A stretch of DNA of 64,000 nucleotides from Chenopodium formosanum (lineage: Eukaryota > Streptophyta > Magnoliopsida > Caryophyllales > Amaranthaceae), in contig CM044872.1 in the NCBI GenBank assembly GCA_024500155.1, positions 51,589,460 through 51,653,459 of the forward strand. The letters run 5' to 3'. Position numbers and translations under genes: made by a program. Each line of letters starts with the position of its first letter. Within the stretch, counting starts at the first letter, position 1. This document shows positions 48,647 to 58,220 of the stretch, one piece after another. The notes below the pieces were generated by a model. It searched no databases. It had not been told where the DNA came from and was given only the letters and a program-made list of their open reading frames with translations.

Positions 48647-50889
48647 GGGGGGGGGGAAGGTGAACAGAAAAATATTTAGTCACTCATTTTCTCTCCATCT
48701 CTCTCCTCACAATTCACTACTCCCTTTTTGTCTCTAAATAAATCCCTATATTTCTTGGCCACAGGGTTTAGTAGAGGAATTGTAGTGGGATGTTGACGAT
48801 CAAAGTTGAATAAAAATTCAGTAGTGTGAATAGTTTATTAATTTTAGGGGAAGTGAAGGGCATATACAGTGGGCTAGAGGGCTTTTGTTGATTGAAAAAT
48901 AAATAAATAAATAAAATTAAAAAAAAAAAAAAAAAAAAAAACAAGAAGTTAGTGATGAAGGACTCCACCCAAAATGAGAATTTGGGCATTTATTTAGGGA
49001 CAAGAGTTTTGGAGGAAATAGGCCTTTTATTTAGGGACAAAGGGACTAAATAAAAATTGGTGACCAATCAAAGGCACTTCAACATAAATGGGCATACTCT
49101 TAGCAACTGTAATTACCACCAGGAAGTTGCAGATAGCAGGTCTATATTTTCTGCAGAAGTATCCATCTATTTGACTCGTACAAATACAAAAGAATTACTG
49201 GTATATGATTATATTTTACATGGTTTAAGAGAAAACCTCCTTGAACCCAGGTAGACCAGCTCACATATGGAAATAATAAAGCAAAAAATGACATGTGAAT
49301 AACATATAGAGAAAAAGGGTTGTACTCCATAGTATAATAACAGAATTAGGAGTTTACATTCTGAAGCTTTAAGAGCAGTCTTCCAAGATCAGGATAACTT
49401 TTACAGCGAGAAGCCTCTGCAGCGAAATCTCTCCATACAACTACATCACGAGCAGTTTCGAACAACACCTAAGACAATTGAATCACCATTACAAAACAGC
49501 TAATAGTGAGAATATCTCAAAGCACTAATTATGATATTAATTGCATGTAACAAGACATTGCATATTTCAATTTTTACAAGCATTAACTGTACCATAAGAA
49601 GAGATATGTTAAGAAATGTCAGAAGAAAAGAGGACCACAGAATTGGCACCTGAACAGGAAGCTGGTCAACAATACTCAATATGCCAATTACTAGCTTTTT
49701 CATGATAAAGCGGCGTGCAACAGTCAAATCTTCAACCATTTGCACTCCAACTTTATGTGACCGGTGTACAATAGGCTGCGGAAGCTCATCAATTGCACAA
49801 ACAAGCAGTGTATCTGCCCAAGAATAATTCTTTTTGTGTGGAAAGAATATCACAATATAACTCTTCCTGTCATGAGTTGGTTTTGCTTTCACAGTCGCTA
49901 ATGGCCAGTCTGCCCTTTCGCATTTGATTCCAGCTTGCCACTTCCCTCTCCACTATACTTGCGGAGTAGATTAAGACAGACATTAGATAAGAAAGTTTAG
50001 CTCCACTCTCTGGTTTTGAAAAAGAATCACATGTCTTCTAATACTAGGCCACAAATCTTTCTTAAATTTCTTTTAATGACAGAAGAAAACTTTTAAGTTA
50101 CGCATGAGAGTTATTCAGGCACATAAAAGATCGTGAAGTTAAGCTTTGTAAAATGTTTGGACAAAAAATATCACAATTCCAAAATAAATTGTTAAAACTG
50201 AATAGTACAGTTTTTGAAAATTAAAGCAACGACTTTAAATCTTAATCTTAACACTCAAGTCCATCCTCAAGACAAAATTCAAGAATATGAAATACTGAAA
50301 ACTTAAAGATAAAGTTAAACCCTAACAGCTTAGTCCAAATATTCAGTATAATGGGTGAGATGTGATTGGCAGAGTTGCAATAACCATGTGAAAGAAACCA
50401 TACCTTAACCCATAATGCAAGGGATTCATCTTGCTCGGGCCACCTGGTTGCTGATATTAATGACTCATCTTCTTTATTTTCAGAATGTGGCTCACTTTCA
50501 ATTGTGTTCACATCTACATGGGAGTTCTGAAAATCAAGGTAAGTTTCTTTATATTGGACCTGCTCCTCTAGGTTATCATCATCATGATCAAGAACTACCC
50601 CAGACAAATTCTGGCCCAACAAATCAGAACCAGAGAGTGCAGACCCATTAGATCTCTCTTCTAACGTAAGAGCTTCTCCATCTTGGTCTTGACCATCACA
50701 TTGCATCGTGCCTATGGCCACTTTCAAACTTGGCAGAAAATGATCCACTTCCTTCTCTTCTATAGGAATTTGCTCGGCATCCTTAACACTATTTGATTCT
50801 GAATCTTGCACAAACTCCATGACTGATTTCTCTTGAGAGTGACAAGAATTTTCAGCATAGTGGAGGGCAGGACACTTCAGAACTTCCAT
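39017..50889 (-). CDS. SUVR5: SUVR5-type histone-lysine methyltransferase
   Basis: Eleven coding exons (50889-50404, 49952-49650, 49468-49358, 48203-48093, 46606-43778, 41776-41615, 41260-41144, 41055-40952, 40868-40731, 39991-39904, 39124-39017), all GT-AG and frame-preserving, give 1,518 residues against about 1,380 in Arabidopsis. The Arabidopsis protein is a nuclear H3K9 methyltransferase reported to bind DNA through its zinc fingers and repress target genes. Order: acidic N-terminus; SUVR5-specific region (WRGKW, HDRKSYIVIFFPHKKNYSWAD); three Cys-rich modules ending CxxH at about 530-690; four C2H2 fingers at about 840-1000; Cys-rich pre-SET; SET at about 1374-1497 with RFINHSCCPN; post-SET CPCLCGASTC and GRLY at the end. 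Two usually tyrosine SET positions are Phe (EFVGE, Phe1392; FDF, Phe1494). Introns hold many transposons. The ATG matches the MEVL opening of other plant homologues. Confidence 0.93.
41795..41816 (-). repeat. (TG)n tract beside SUVR5 exon 6 acceptor
   Basis: About ten CA units on the plus strand read as (TG)n on the transcript, 19-40 nt upstream of the acceptor TGCTTTCAG|AATTTG. Confidence 0.9.
42063..42549. mobile_element. second-level Stowaway MITE
   Basis: About 30-bp terminal inverted repeats with one mismatch (CTCCCTCCATGTTTAAATAA and, reversed, CTCCCTCCGTGTTTAAATAA, continuing to AATGTT), and TA on both sides (42061-42062, 42550-42551). It is inserted in the Stowaway at 41899-42600 and is itself interrupted by the element at 42143-42354. 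Confidence 0.92.
42143..42354. mobile_element. innermost Tourist-like MITE
   Basis: A 212-bp element with termini GGCCCCGTTCACTTCACCTTA and, reversed, GACCCTTTTCACTTCACCTT, and TAA target duplications at 42140-42142 and 42355-42357. The interior repeats TTTTTACTGAACTGAAATTA-like units, as in the MITE at 28313-28599. It is the youngest insertion of the nest. Confidence 0.88.
42623..42962. mobile_element. inverted-repeat element, decayed MITE
   Basis: The left end CTAGTTATTGGACGGGCCGG and the reversed right end CTTGGTTAATGGGTAGGGTA are imperfect inverted copies. Both arms are full of GGCCC and GACCC motifs. No clear target duplication was found, so the boundaries are approximate. Confidence 0.4.
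43074..43463. mobile_element. MITE with 7-bp target duplication
   Basis: A 390-bp element with inverted termini AGAGCATACCCATTGGTTGC and, reversed, AGAGCAAAGCCAATGGTTGC, flanked by perfect 7-bp repeats AAAAATA (43067-43073, 43464-43470). Superfamily is uncertain: 8 bp would suggest hAT and 9 bp Mutator. It lies in the same SUVR5 intron as the nested set. Confidence 0.82.
47222..47947 (+). mobile_element. 5'-truncated LINE (RTE-like) with 16-bp target duplication
   Basis: The element (47238-47931) is bracketed by a perfect 16-bp repeat ATTTAATTCCACCGAA at 47222-47237 and 47932-47947. It ends in a (TTGA)n tail at about 47905-47935, the short-repeat 3' end known for RTE-clade LINEs, rather than a poly-A tail. 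Only the C-terminal part of the reverse-transcriptase ORF remains. It lies antisense in the SUVR5 intron between coding exons 4 and 5. Confidence 0.88.
47247..47858 (+). pseudogene. LINE reverse transcriptase, C-terminal fragment
   Basis: A 203-codon open frame matching the post-palm C-terminal region of plant LINE reverse transcriptases: FKYLGSIIQKNGDIDQDVTHRI, AIRPVLLYGTECW, MRMLRWMCGNTLRDRI, RENRLRWFGHV and RGRPKMTWLEGVRKDM are typical blocks (quoted in part). The endonuclease and catalytic palm (YxDD) are absent because of 5' truncation, so it cannot act alone. The frame is still free of stops, which suggests a fairly recent insertion. Confidence 0.85.
48605..48657 (+). repeat. compound (TA)n(GA)n(G)n microsatellite
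   Basis: TA, then GA, then a G run, in one uninterrupted stretch inside the SUVR5 intron between coding exons 3 and 4. Confidence 0.9.
48720..49046. mobile_element. Stowaway-like MITE
   Basis: Begins CTCCCTTTTTGTCTCTAAAT and ends, reversed, GTCCCTTTGTCCCTAAATAA, with TA at 48718-48719 and 49047-49048. An internal second TTATTTAGGGACAA block sits near the right end, so the end may be duplicated. Confidence 0.6.
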
Positions 50890-50890
50890 A

Positions 50891-50917
50891 TCACCAAGAA
50901 AAAAACCACAATGCCAT
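50891..50917 (-). promoter_or_regulatory. short uORF just upstream of the SUVR5 start
   Basis: An 8-codon ATG...TGA frame (MALWFFSW) ends one base before the main ATG. A two-codon ATG-AAT-TAG lies a little further upstream. Both are in the 5'UTR part of the exon that begins after an acceptor (TTTTCAG) at about 50943. Confidence 0.6.
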
Positions 50918-51024
50918 TAAATCTCTTCACTAATTCATATACCTGAAAAAAAAAAAAAAAAAAAAAAAACAAAACAAAAACAAAATCAAGCAGATTTCTT
51001 TAACCGTTTTATATTGTGTGCTTC

Positions 51025-51373
51025 ACTTCCAAAAATGATGTTATTCGCAAGAAAGTGGGTGTGGCAGGCATTGTTCACAAAATAAGGGAAAATCGTCTAC
51101 GATGGTTCGGGCATGTAAGCCGGAGCAGGTGGCACTGGTACGAAGAGTGGGATCATGGAGAGATTAAACGAGGTAGAGGAAGACCGAAAATTACTTGGTT
51201 GGAAGGAGTTAGGAAGGATATGATGCAAATGAATTTGCATGAGAATGAAGTATTTGATCGTAAGGGATGAAGGAGGAAGATTTTATGGATGACTATACGG
51301 AATAATCACTTTTGATTCATGTAGCCGACCCCACTCACGGAATTAAAGTTTTGATTGATTGACTGACTTCCAA
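51025..51373 (+). mobile_element. second, shorter LINE (RTE-like) 3' fragment
   Basis: Homologous to the last half of the copy at 47238-47931 (VIRKKVGVAGIV, ENRLRWFGHV, RGRPKITWLEGVRKDM), but decayed: a stop interrupts the frame after DRKG and a deletion removes part of the RRPEGAPVRRVEE segment. It ends in TTGATTGATTGACTG. The flanking 8-bp repeat ACTTCCAA (51025-51032, 51366-51373) looks like its target duplication. It lies antisense in the SUVR5 5'UTR intron. Confidence 0.8.
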
Positions 51374-51800
51374 GAGGTGCATCGAAGCGCGGCCAAGGAG
51401 CGCCTAGGTGCAGGACCTTTATTGCGCCTTGAGCTTTTTTATACATTGCCTTAAATTAAAACCCTGTTGTGCCAAAGTTCTTGTCCCTAAACAAAAGCCT
51501 TATCATTTGTGTGGGGACCATCATCCACTAACTACAACTTTGGTAGTACACCACTTATTTATCCACTTTCAATCAGCAAAAACCCTTTTAGTTTCTCCCA
51601 CTTCCCCTAAAAATTGGGCCGGCAACCAGATCGTGCTAGGTAGGTTTTGTGTTAGGATCGGGTTGACTACCACAAAATCAAAACTAACATGTTTAAGTTT
51701 TCAGGTTCAATTTCTAAACCCTAACCTTCTTTTTTTTCCAAATCGGATTCGTGTTGACATGTTGAACCCAACTTTTTAAATTTTTGTTTTAAGTTTTGTA

Positions 51801-52066
51801 CTTCTTCCGTTCTTTTGATATTGCATCATGCTAACTTTTACACTATTCACATGCTCTCCTTAGACAATTTATTGTGACTTATATGTAATAAACAATATAG
51901 CTATGTAAGATCATGTTAGCATCTTGTTAGAATCTTCTTGTTTTGTACTTTCAAAATATCAGCTATTAATAAAATGTACTTATTGAGAGTTAAACACATT
52001 AACATCAAAGTTGTGTATTAGCAAATGTGAAAGTAACATGATGCAATATTAAAAGAACAGAGGAAG
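51801..52066. mobile_element. Stowaway MITE
   Basis: A 266-bp element with about 30-bp inverted termini (CTTCTTCCGTTCTTTTGATA and, reversed, CTTCCTCTGTTCTTTTAATA, both continuing TTGCATCATG) and TA duplications at 51799-51800 and 52067-52068. It lies in the SUVR5 5'UTR intron and shares internal sequence with the element at 33559-33837. Confidence 0.88.
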
Positions 52067-52887
52067 TAAATGAACAACTCAAACCCATTTGACCTCCCAT
52101 ATTTGGGTTGGTGTGAACTCATAGAGCAATAGGGGCGATTTTAGTGGTGAATAGCAACACTAAGGACTTGTAAAGAAAGTAAAAGGGCTAAATCACCGCC
52201 ATTGAATAAGCGAAGAGAGAAAGAGAAAGAGAGGGTGAAAAAAAGGGTAGCCAATAATAATCCTAGGGTTAGTCGGTTATAAACATAGGTAGTCGCACTA
52301 GGAGTAGTTTTCAAAGAGTGATTGGCTGCTATATATGGGCCTAAAAGGATGTTTGGTTTGCCCCTTAGTTTGGGTTATAAGTTTGTGTTCTGACCCATAT
52401 ATTATTTCGGTGACATAGGTAATTTTCTAGTTGAAAATTCTAAATCATAACCTAACCTATTTAATTTCGGGTCGGGTTCATGTCGACAAATTTACTAAAC
52501 CATTTTCGCTTAGGTTCGTTATCAATTCAATCGGCTTTTCCCAACCTACCTACAAACAATAAACTATTTCTATCGTCTTCTTTTTTTTATTCAACTTTAA
52601 TTAACAGTACGTCACTGTACAAGGTGTACAGTGCACCTAAGGTATTTTTTGCTTATTTTGATGACTAAATGAGGATGGTTATTGCTCATTTAATTGTCAA
52701 ATAAGCAAGAAAAAAACCTTGGTGCAACTCTGGTTTTATATAAAAAAATTCCATACAATAACTAGGAGAAATGAGGCTTTTATAGTGACACTTATCATAG
52801 CTATTACACAACGAAAAAAATTGTTTACAAAAATCATAAAATAACACAATAGACACAATTACAAAGAGAATATTATCAAATACTTAC

Positions 52888-52924
52888 CTTATTAATCGCT
52901 GAGAGTTACTGAATTAGCCTCAAA
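52888..52924 (-). other. probable 5'UTR exon of SUVR5
   Basis: On the minus strand a 37-nt segment is bounded by a good acceptor (GGTTCACAG|TTTG) and a consensus donor (AAG|GTAAGT). It lies between the first coding exon and a likely first exon that ends AAAG|GTACAC at 53916. Splice-site based inference only. Confidence 0.45.
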
Positions 52925-53915
52925 CTGTGAACCAAAAAAGGCAAATTAATACAAGAAAGTAGCACATTATGGCCTTAATTACTAAACTACGCAGTGAATT
53001 GTGTTTTCATACCCAATCTTGCACTAGTGATTAACGAAAATATAGAATTCATTATTCTTCTCTCTTGTTTCAAAAAAAAATTGTTCTTCTCTTTATTTCC
53101 CTTTCCCCTGTTTTGAGAGAGGGAGGTTTCCAAGCAATGCACAGTTCAGGTAACGTTACTGTTCATATAAGTGACACAATTCAATTCCACCAAGAAACAC
53201 CGGAACCGATTTTCGAGCGAAAGGTATAAACTTTCAGAACAAACTAGCATGTTAATGAACAATCAAGAACTTGTGCATGTAATAAATTCCTAAAGGTGTA
53301 AACTTTATGAACTGAGAGTAACATTTTCAGGAACAGGTACAACAACTTGTGCATGTTACCTTTCAACTCAGCACACCCAATTGTAACAATTCAACCAACA
53401 AAATAATTTTTAAGATCCAATCCACTTCAAAATCCTAAATTGAATTGAAACACATATAAAGTTCAAACTTTACACATCCAATGAACTAAAACCCTAGAAT
53501 TAGTAAATTAAGAACAAGTTTATTTCAGGTGAAAACCCTAGGCATAGATCTTAAAAATTAGATAATCCTAAAAAAAATAAACCAATTAATTAAAATAAAA
53601 GCGGGCAAAATTTAATTGTACCTGGGTTTGTTCAAATCTAATAATATGATTAATGGGGTTTTATTCTCATAATTAGACCAAGAAATTTTTATTTTTTTTG
53701 GGTTTGTTGGTAGTGACGGGGAAGCAAGCTTAGCTCTAAGGGTCACCCACCACAAAACAACGTGACAAAAATTTTATAAAAATACTGTAACATTCTAATC
53801 CTAACCCAAAAATTAAAACATGCAGAAACAATCAAACAATGAATTTATATGACATAAAAACTTAGATATAAAAAAAATTGCAGATTAAAAAAATGTTGTG
53901 AAAAATGTAGTGTAC

Positions 53916-54040
53916 CTTTATTTTGCCATGGTAGGGGGTTGAAAATGAAATTGGTGGTCTGACAATGGTAATGGTATGGTGTGGTATTTCTTTCTCTCTC
54001 TTCGAATTTGTGTGTTTCTCTCTCTAACTCTTAACAAAAG
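53916..54040 (-). other. probable first (non-coding) exon of SUVR5
   Basis: The minus strand shows an AGAGAGAAAG-rich stretch near 54000-54025, typical of a plant transcription start, then a short leader ending at a donor (AAAG|GTACAC). The right boundary is approximate. A second donor-like site (CCCAG|GTACAA) near 53621 could belong to an alternative exon. Confidence 0.35.
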
Positions 54041-54905
54041 TTTGGACTTTGGTTAGCTAGGCCAATTATTATAAAATCAAAAATGTACCCTTTTTCTTTC
54101 CTCATTATTTTTTATGGGTTTTTTGTTTTCTTGAATTAAATTTTCTGTAACATGGAAAAAATCAGAAGTTGGTCTTACAGATTAAGGGTATGTGGGAAAA
54201 CAAATTTGGGGCACTTTAAAGTTTAAACTATGGATTCTGTAATTTGGTTTGAAGTTTCCAGGTATAACCCTTGAGATTCGTAAATCAAAGTTTTGCTTTT
54301 TTTTTTTTTCTTTTTTTTTTTTTTTGTTATTTTATTTTTATTTTTTGGGTTAAGTTTGGTTTCGGCTATGAAACTGTTGCAAGGATATCAGATTATCAGG
54401 TTAATGGACTAATGGTAGGGTCAGTGTGGGACAGGCAGCTGTAAGCTTGTTGTAGATTTTTAGGGGTAATTTTGACTTTTAGCTAAGTTATCTTTTTCTA
54501 AATAAAAAAAAAAAAAAGATTGGGTAATTGACGAAATACTCCGTAGAACGGTTCAGACAATTTTGAGTATTGATTTTACGAAGTACAGTACTTTGAATTT
54601 AGAGTGAAATTGGAAATTTTCTGTGCTACTTATAGTGCAAAGATTGGTTAGTCGGTTTTGAGTTTTGATATTGTCAGAAAACCAAACTGTGGAAAAGAAG
54701 AAGTCTTTAAATCTTGATGTGTGTCACAAATGAAAGTGTTCAATGGATCTCCTTTACGGTTTGCGGGATTCGTTCTTATGTTTTCGTTATCGACCTTAAT
54801 CGTCCGCTTAAAAAATCAAAAGAAAGGGTAATAAAATAAAAAAGGGATAGAGGGAAAAATGAATTAAAGGCCAATTTAGAGGTTTGAATTGAAATAACTA
54901 ATTTA

Positions 54906-55126
54906 GGATTCGTTTGGCATTGTTATAGTTTTCTGTTTTTTGTTTTTTAAAAGTATATGATATATGTCTCATAATGAATCAAAAATTATTTAAACTTATT
55001 AAAAACATGATAATTTTGAAAACTGACAACAAAAAAGTGGAACATCTTTTTCTTGTTTCCTGTTTTTGGTTTTTGGTTTTAAAAAAAACAGGAAATTGAA
55101 AATCAAAAATGATGTCAAACAAGCTC
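54906..55126. mobile_element. Tourist-like MITE
   Basis: A 221-bp element opening GGATTCGTTTGGCATTGTT and closing, reversed, GAGCTTGTTTGACATCATT, with TTA at 54903-54905 and 55127-55129. The interior is rich in TTTTTGTTTTT and its inverse. Confidence 0.65.
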
Positions 55127-55670
55127 TTAGGTGTTTTTTTTTTTTTTTTTTTTTAAACAAACTAATTTAGGTGTTTAGTAAAAACTAAAAAGTTTTTTGA
55201 AAGAGCTTCAAGTACTAAAAAGACTCTTTAGAAGAACTCAAATTTGATATTCTCTATAATGGTTCGACTCATAAACTTTAGAGTCTTGTTCGAAATAAGA
55301 GAATATGAAAGCATGTAAATTGTGTGGAATAATAGAGTACTAAGCAATGAAAATCAAATTAAATCACAGAAGAACCTATTTTGAACCTTAAATATCTTTT
55401 GATTATTGGTGAAAATTATAAGCAACTAATATCGTGAATTATTATGCTAAAAAATCAAGACCTCACATAAATATACTTATTCTGCGTCTTTTAGGCGCAG
55501 CAGGCCACACCGTATGACCTACTGCCAACTCAGCAAAAATAACATGGTCTGACTCGCATAATAGAGTTTGACACTCACACGCAATTTCAAATAACCCTTA
55601 ATTTCAATTAACCCCTAATTTCAAGTAATCCATTTTATAATATACCCAAAACAGAAGACAAAAGCAAGTA

Positions 55671-55966
55671 CTCCCTCCGTTTTTAAAATACTTGCTCCAT
55701 TTCTCCATGTGCGGAGTTTTAGGAGAAAGTAGTAAAATATGGAGGTAGTGGGGTAGGTGAAAGAATAAAATATTGTAAAAAACAAAAGTAGTGGAGATAA
55801 TTGGAGGAGAGAGAATATGAAATTAATAAAATATGATTTATGTTAGGTCCACTAGGTGAGAGAAATAAATTAAATATTATAAAAGCATTCCAAATAAGGA
55901 AATGGAGCAAGTATTTAAAAACGGTCGAAAAAAGAAAAATGGAACAAGTATTTAAAATGGAGGGAG
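55671..55966. mobile_element. Stowaway MITE
   Basis: A 296-bp element with termini CTCCCTCCGTTTTTAAAATA and, reversed, CTCCCTCCATTTTAAATACT, flanked by TA (55669-55670, 55967-55968). The same family lies in opposite orientation at 56992-57250. Confidence 0.88.
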
Positions 55967-55968
55967 TA

Positions 55969-56989
55969 ACCCATAGTCTCATATTATATAGTAACTCTTA
56001 ATTTCAAGTAACCCCAACACCAACCCCACCAAACCAACCCAGAAACCCAACAAAATGACAAGGAAATGTGATTTATCATCTTCTTCTTTAATGGATCTCC
56101 TTCGAAGTAACTCCAGTGGTGTGAAGAAGACGACGATGAACAACCCAACCCCACCAAACTAACCCAAAAAACCAATAAAATGATAAAGAAATGCGACGAA
56201 TTGGTCTTCAAACCCGTAATTAGGGTTAGAGTTTGGAATTGAGAAATAGGATTTGGAGGAGAGAGAAGGAGTTGCAGAAGAGAAGAAAAAGACAATGAAG
56301 AAGAAAGTGAGGAGTGAGAGAATGATGATGATGATTGGGGAAGATGAAGAAGAGTGGAGATGTTTATTGCCACTGTTGGAAGGTAGGAGAGAGAAAAACA
56401 AGAGAAAGGGGAATATAATGAGGACTGAGGGATGAGAAATGGGAAAACAGAAATAGATAAATAAATGTGGTCAGCCACATGGTGTGGTCAATCACATATA
56501 AAAATTTGTCATACTTATTCTACTTCATATATAAAATCACAACATGTTGTTAAATGTAGAATTAGGAATTAACTTCAGCTTAATTTCAGTTCAGTTCAAC
56601 TCCAATTAGTTCAGTTCAATTTAGCTCCAATCAGTTCACTTCAGGTCTTAATTTCCTTCTCTCATAAAATATTCATTTCAACTCTATTCAGTTCAGTTCA
56701 ATTTAGCTCCAATTAGCTCAGTTCGGTTGAGTTAATGTAGTCAGGCCCTTACTCTTTGTGTTTTGCAATAATCACAAAACAAATTGCACAAAAGTTGATT
56801 GTACATAAATCAATTATACACTATTCTATTCGTCTTATTTAAATTAGGCTCTTTTCGTAACTCTTTCTCTTCTTATTGAACTGGACTTATTAATAAGACT
56901 CTTACTCTTCGTAACTCCTACTTCTCGTAACTCTTACTTTTCGAATAGAATATGTAAAATTTAAGGGTATTCATTACTCGATTAAATAT
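55969..56989. other. intergenic, low-complexity ORFs only
   Basis: Contains a purine-rich stretch (about 56240-56420) that yields Ser/Leu-rich ORFs on the minus strand (up to 164 codons); these look like composition artefacts. A segment at about 56570-56745 carries repeated TTCAGTTCAGTTCAA and ends GTCAGGCCCTTA, and may be a decayed Tourist-like MITE. Confidence 0.4.
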
Positions 56990-56991
56990 TA

Positions 56992-57250
56992 CTCCCTCTG
57001 TTTTTTAATATTTGCTCAATTTTTTTTTACAGTCGTTTTAAATACTTGCTTCATTTCCTTATTTAGAAAACTTTTATAATATTTAATTTATTTATCTCAA
57101 CTAATGGGCCCACTTTTATTACTTTTATATTCTCTCTTTTCCAATTTACTTTCCACTAACCCCACTACCTATATATTTTATTACTTTCTCCAATTTCTCC
57201 TAACACTCCGCGCATGAAAAAATGGAGCAAGTATTTAAAAACGGAGAAAG
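56992..57250. mobile_element. Stowaway MITE, inverted relative of 55671-55966
   Basis: A 259-bp element with termini CTCCCTCTGTTTTTTAATAT and, reversed, CTTTCTCCGTTTTTAAATAC, and TA at 56990-56991 and 57251-57252. Its right half (TTTCTCCTAACACTCCGCGC) is the reverse complement of the left half of the other copy. Confidence 0.82.
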
Positions 57251-57252
57251 TA

Positions 57253-57808
57253 GCCAATTTGACTAGCTGGTTGTAACCAACTGATCGGTAAATTCTGTAT
57301 TGGGTAAGTTAAATCAAAATAAGGGAGCTCCAATTCATCTTCATGATAAACAAAAAAAAACGTTTATCTAGTGGTAATTTCGTAAATAAATCAATAGAAA
57401 ATCCCAGTTAGCTTGACTTTACATCAACATTTATAGAGTCCACAGTTGATAAAAGTTTTTGATATATTTACATAAATGTCACTAGATGACCCGTATTTTC
57501 TCAATCAAAACTGACCGGAAATGATTTATCTACTCAAATCCAAGTCTAACTTTTAGCCCGTTGCTGCGCTTGGCGGCTTGCTGGCCCGATTTAATTGTCT
57601 GTAAATCAAAATTTGTCCAATAAATTTCCCATTTTTATTGGCAAATAAGTTGCAGAACAATTCAAGATCATAATGACAATGGCGTAGATGTTTGTCAGCC
57701 ATTCTTGTTTAACTTACTGGTAACTACCCCTTCTCTCTCCCTTTGTTTTTTTCCTCAAGTGATCTATTGTAATTTATTTTAAAAAAAATTCGAGTTTAAT
57801 TTACTTAT
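57253..57808. other. possible 5' exon of the downstream gene
   Basis: No coding sequence. A stretch ending TTTAACTTACTG|GTAACT near 57720 could be a non-coding first exon and donor of the plus-strand gene whose coding start appears at 63932. If so, the copia element lies in that gene's 5'UTR intron. Confidence 0.3.
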
Positions 57809-57993
57809 TGATAGATATTATAGGATTATTATAATATTTGTCGCAGAGTAGGATATATTTGTATATATTTGTGATATAGTTTGTATTCTTATCGTACTAG
57901 GTTTCCTAACTAGATTAGGACTAGTATTGTAACACTATATATATTATTCAATGGTACACACTCCAACCCAAGGAGTTTTCCCGAAATCTAACA
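57809..57993 (+). repeat. 5' LTR of copia element
   Basis: 185 bp, starts TGATAGATATTATAGG and ends CCGAAATCTAACA. A TATA-like ACTATATATATTATTCAA lies about 55 bp before the end. No difference from the 3' LTR was found by reading. Confidence 0.96.
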
Positions 57994-58006
57994 TGGTATC
58001 ACAGCC
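57994..58006 (+). other. primer-binding site (tRNA-iMet type)
   Basis: TGGTATCACAGCC begins on the base after the LTR. It matches the complement of the plant initiator-Met tRNA 3' end (TGGTATCAGAGCC) at 12 of 13 positions. Confidence 0.85.
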
Positions 58007-58220
58007 TAGATTTTTTAGGGTTCCACAAAATTAATTTTTTTTTTTTCTAAAAAATCCGATCCTTTCTTTGTTTCTTCCGCACACTCTAATCCTTTGTGGT
58101 ATATCTCATCACCTACATTGCTACCGTTTTTTGGTTCACTTTGACTTTGCTGCAACATTAAGTTCCTTTGTTAAATCTTATTTTGGTTTCCAGTAACATA
58201 CTGTTTCGGCATACTTAGCA

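Larger units (their letters stand above)
52069..54905. other. 5' part and promoter region of SUVR5
   Basis: Apart from the inferred 5'UTR exons there is no coding sequence. Introns here are AT-rich. T-runs lie at about 54296-54325. Confidence 0.4.

Noticed and set aside
55984..56478. 164-codon Ser/Leu-rich minus-strand ORF
   Set aside because: It arises from a purine-rich low-complexity stretch, with no domain or conserved motif.
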